NCBI GenBank assembly: GCA_030452775.1
Contig: JAKDLQ010000116.1
Span: 1-7,376, forward strand
DNA from: Micrococcales bacterium
GTDB taxonomy: Bacteria > Actinomycetota > Actinomycetes > Actinomycetales > Dermatophilaceae
DNA: 7,376 nt
Direction: 5' to 3'
Shown here: one piece after another, positions 6,108 to 7,376 of the stretch
How the letters are laid out: the number at the start of each line of letters is the position of its first letter
Position numbering within the stretch: the first letter of the stretch is position 1
Made by a program: the position numbers and the translations under genes
The notes under the pieces: generated by a model
The model's database searches: none
Told to the model about the DNA's origin: nothing
What the model saw: the letters and a program-made list of their open reading frames with translations, nothing else

Positions 6108-7376
6108 CCGGCTACGCAGGAACCGGGACCATGCTGCGGCTCGCGCTACGTCGCGACCGGGTCATCGTCCCGATCAGCATCGTCTTCCTCGTGTTGCTCG
6201 CCGGCGGCTCCGCGCAGGCCACCGTCGCCCTCTACAACGAGCCCTCGGCGGCGGCCACGGCGGCCAAGGCCGTCAACGCCTCGCCGGCCCTCGTCGGCCT
6301 CTACGGACCCATCGCCGACCCGACGAACCCCGACTCCGTCGCGGCCTTCAAGACGATCACCATGGGTGCCATCTTCGTCGCGCTGCTCGCCTACGCGCTG
6401 GTGCGCCGCCACACCCGGACCGAGGAGGAGTCCGGCCGGACCGAGCTCCTCGGCGCCGGCGTCCTCGGCCGCAAGGCCGGCCTCACCGCTGCCGTCATCC
6501 TGTCCGCCGCCGTCGTCGCCGTCACCTCGCTGCTCGCGAGCCTGAGCCTCATCGCCAACGGCCTCGGCGCTGCCGGTTCGTTTGCCTTCGGCGCCTTCTG
6601 GCTCGGGGTCGGGCTGACCTTCACCGGGGTCACCGCCGTCGCTGCGCAACTGACGCAGACGGCGCGCGGCTGCGCCGCCTGGTCGCTCGGGACGCTGGGG
6701 GTCGCCTATGCCCTGCGCGCGGTCGGCGACACCTCGACCGGCCCCGCGTCGGCTCTCACGTGGCTCTCGCCCTTCGGCTGGGGGGAGAAGCTCGAGGTCT
6801 TCGGGTCCAACCGGTTCGTCGTGCTCCTCATCCCGATCGCCGTCACCGCGGCGCTCATCGCGACCGCCTACGCACTGCTCGAGCGACGCGATCTCGGCGC
6901 CGGGCTCCTCGCCACCCGCCCCGGACCGGCTCGCGGCGCCCCGACGTTGCGTTCGCCACTCGCCCTCGCCTGGCGACTGCAGCGCGGCGCGCTCTATGGC
7001 TGGTTGATCGGGTTCGCCCTGCTCGGCCTGGTCCTCGGCGGGGTCGCCACCAACGTAGGGGACTTCGTCAGCGACCCCAACGTAGGGGACATGCTGCGCC
7101 AGCTCGGCGGGGATGCCCCGACCCTGTCCGATGTCTTCCTCTCCGCCGAGATCAGCTTCATCGCCATCGCCGCCGCGGCCTACGGGATCTCCGCGTCCCT
7201 TCGCCTGAGGTCGGAGGAGGCGAACGGCCATGCCGAGCAGGTCCTCGCGACCCGGACCTCCCGGCCCGCCCTCCTCTGGAGCCACGCGACCATCGCCCTC
7301 GTCGGCAGCGCGGCGCGGCGCATCGTCTTCGGCCTCGGCGTGGCGGTCCCCTCGGCCGGCTCGGGCGGTGACCTCG
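6104..7376 (+). CDS. ABC transporter permease, ABC-2-like two-repeat exporter (TnrB3/polyketide-exporter type), 3'-truncated by window edge
   Basis: The frame is open from the ATG overlapping the ATPase stop to the end of the window, giving 424 residues. Family members are usually about 530-550 residues with about twelve membrane spans. Hydrophobic segments lie near residues 20-37, 86-100, 128-152, 160-182, 188-206, 238-259, 297-316, 349-366 and 390-415. The protein looks internally duplicated. Each half begins with a Leu/Ala/Arg-rich amphipathic stretch leading into a span (10-35 and 286-314). Each also has an acidic-basic loop after a later span: RHTRTEEESGRTELLGAG (102-119) and RLRSEEANGHAEQVLAT (367-383). 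These loops are the likely coupling helices to the ATPase. A 14-bp direct repeat encodes two NVGD motifs at 317-329. The visible part of the last span carries Arg-Arg (405-406), which is unusual. Export of a drug-like or polyketide-like compound is inferred from family and context. Confidence 0.88.
   Translation, partial: MTGYAGTGTMLRLALRRDRVIVPISIVFLVLLAGGSAQATVALYNEPSAAATAAKAVNASPALVGLYGPIADPTNPDSVAAFKTITMGAIFVALLAYALVRRHTRTEEESGRTELLGAGVLGRKAGLTAAVILSAAVVAVTSLLASLSLIANGLGAAGSFAFGAFWLGVGLTFTGVTAVAAQLTQTARGCAAWSLGTLGVAYALRAVGDTSTGPASALTWLSPFGWGEKLEVFGSNRFVVLLIPIAVTAALIATAYALLERRDLGAGLLATRPGPARGAPTLRSPLALAWRLQRGALYGWLIGFALLGLVLGGVATNVGDFVSDPNVGDMLRQLGGDAPTLSDVFLSAEISFIAIAAAAYGISASLRLRSEEANGHAEQVLATRTSRPALLWSHATIALVGSAARRIVFGLGVAVPSAGSGGDL
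7050..7090 (+). repeat. 14-bp direct repeat, 27-base period, in the permease gene
   Basis: CCAACGTAGGGGAC occurs at 7050-7063 and again at 7077-7090. The period is 27 bases, exactly nine codons, so both copies are in the same frame and encode NVGD twice in the extracytoplasmic loop after the seventh hydrophobic segment. Both copies keep the GTA valine codon, which is unusual in this GC-rich gene. This favours a recent duplication or conversion over chance similarity of the peptides. Confidence 0.75.

Noticed and set aside
6146..7285. Minus-strand open frame (379 codons) opposite the permease
   Set aside because: Extremely Gly/Glu/Asp/Arg-rich translation with no domain. The + strand frame encodes a coherent membrane protein joined to the ATPase by ATGA.

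Overview
The window reads as a piece of the chromosome of a high-GC Gram-positive bacterium (Actinomycetota). The bias towards G or C at third codon positions is strong throughout. The genes include an actinobacterial-type methylmalonyl-CoA mutase and an actinobacterial-type MarR/ABC export module, and two of the putative promoters appear leaderless. I cannot place it at genus level. Seven protein genes fill almost all of the sequence, two of them cut by the window edges. I found no tRNA or rRNA genes, insertion sequences, phage genes or CRISPR arrays, and no stretch over 300 bases lacks a gene.

Left block (1-2137, + strand): the C-terminal half of the catalytic subunit of methylmalonyl-CoA mutase, including the B12-binding domain. 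It is followed, with a 4-base ATGA overlap, by its GTPase chaperone MeaB. Together they interconvert succinyl-CoA and methylmalonyl-CoA and keep the mutase loaded with intact cobalamin. The start of meaB carries a perfect 13-bp inverted repeat inside a low-complexity N-terminal extension.

Middle block (2155-4461, - strand): ugd (UDP-glucose 6-dehydrogenase of the short E. coli/HasB-like class) and then manC (mannose-1-phosphate guanylyltransferase), 21 bases apart and probably co-transcribed. They make UDP-glucuronate and GDP-mannose, precursors for surface polysaccharide or glycolipid. No glycosyltransferase or export gene for such a polymer is in view. meaB and manC converge with only 17 bases between them and no visible intrinsic terminator.

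Right block (4533-7376): a MarR-type winged-helix regulator (- strand) faces away from an ABC-type ATPase and a large ABC-2-like permease (+ strand, overlapping by ATGA, permease cut by the window end). This is the layout of a locally regulated drug or antibiotic export system. The 93-base intergenic region is AT-rich compared with its surroundings. It can be read as two back-to-back promoters with overlapping -35 boxes, and a short inverted repeat covers the -10 of the transporter promoter.

I see no clearly new system. The most useful points for follow-up are the compact divergent control region, the meaB 5' hairpin, the likely corrected starts of ugd and of the regulator, and the in-frame repeats in the exporter genes.
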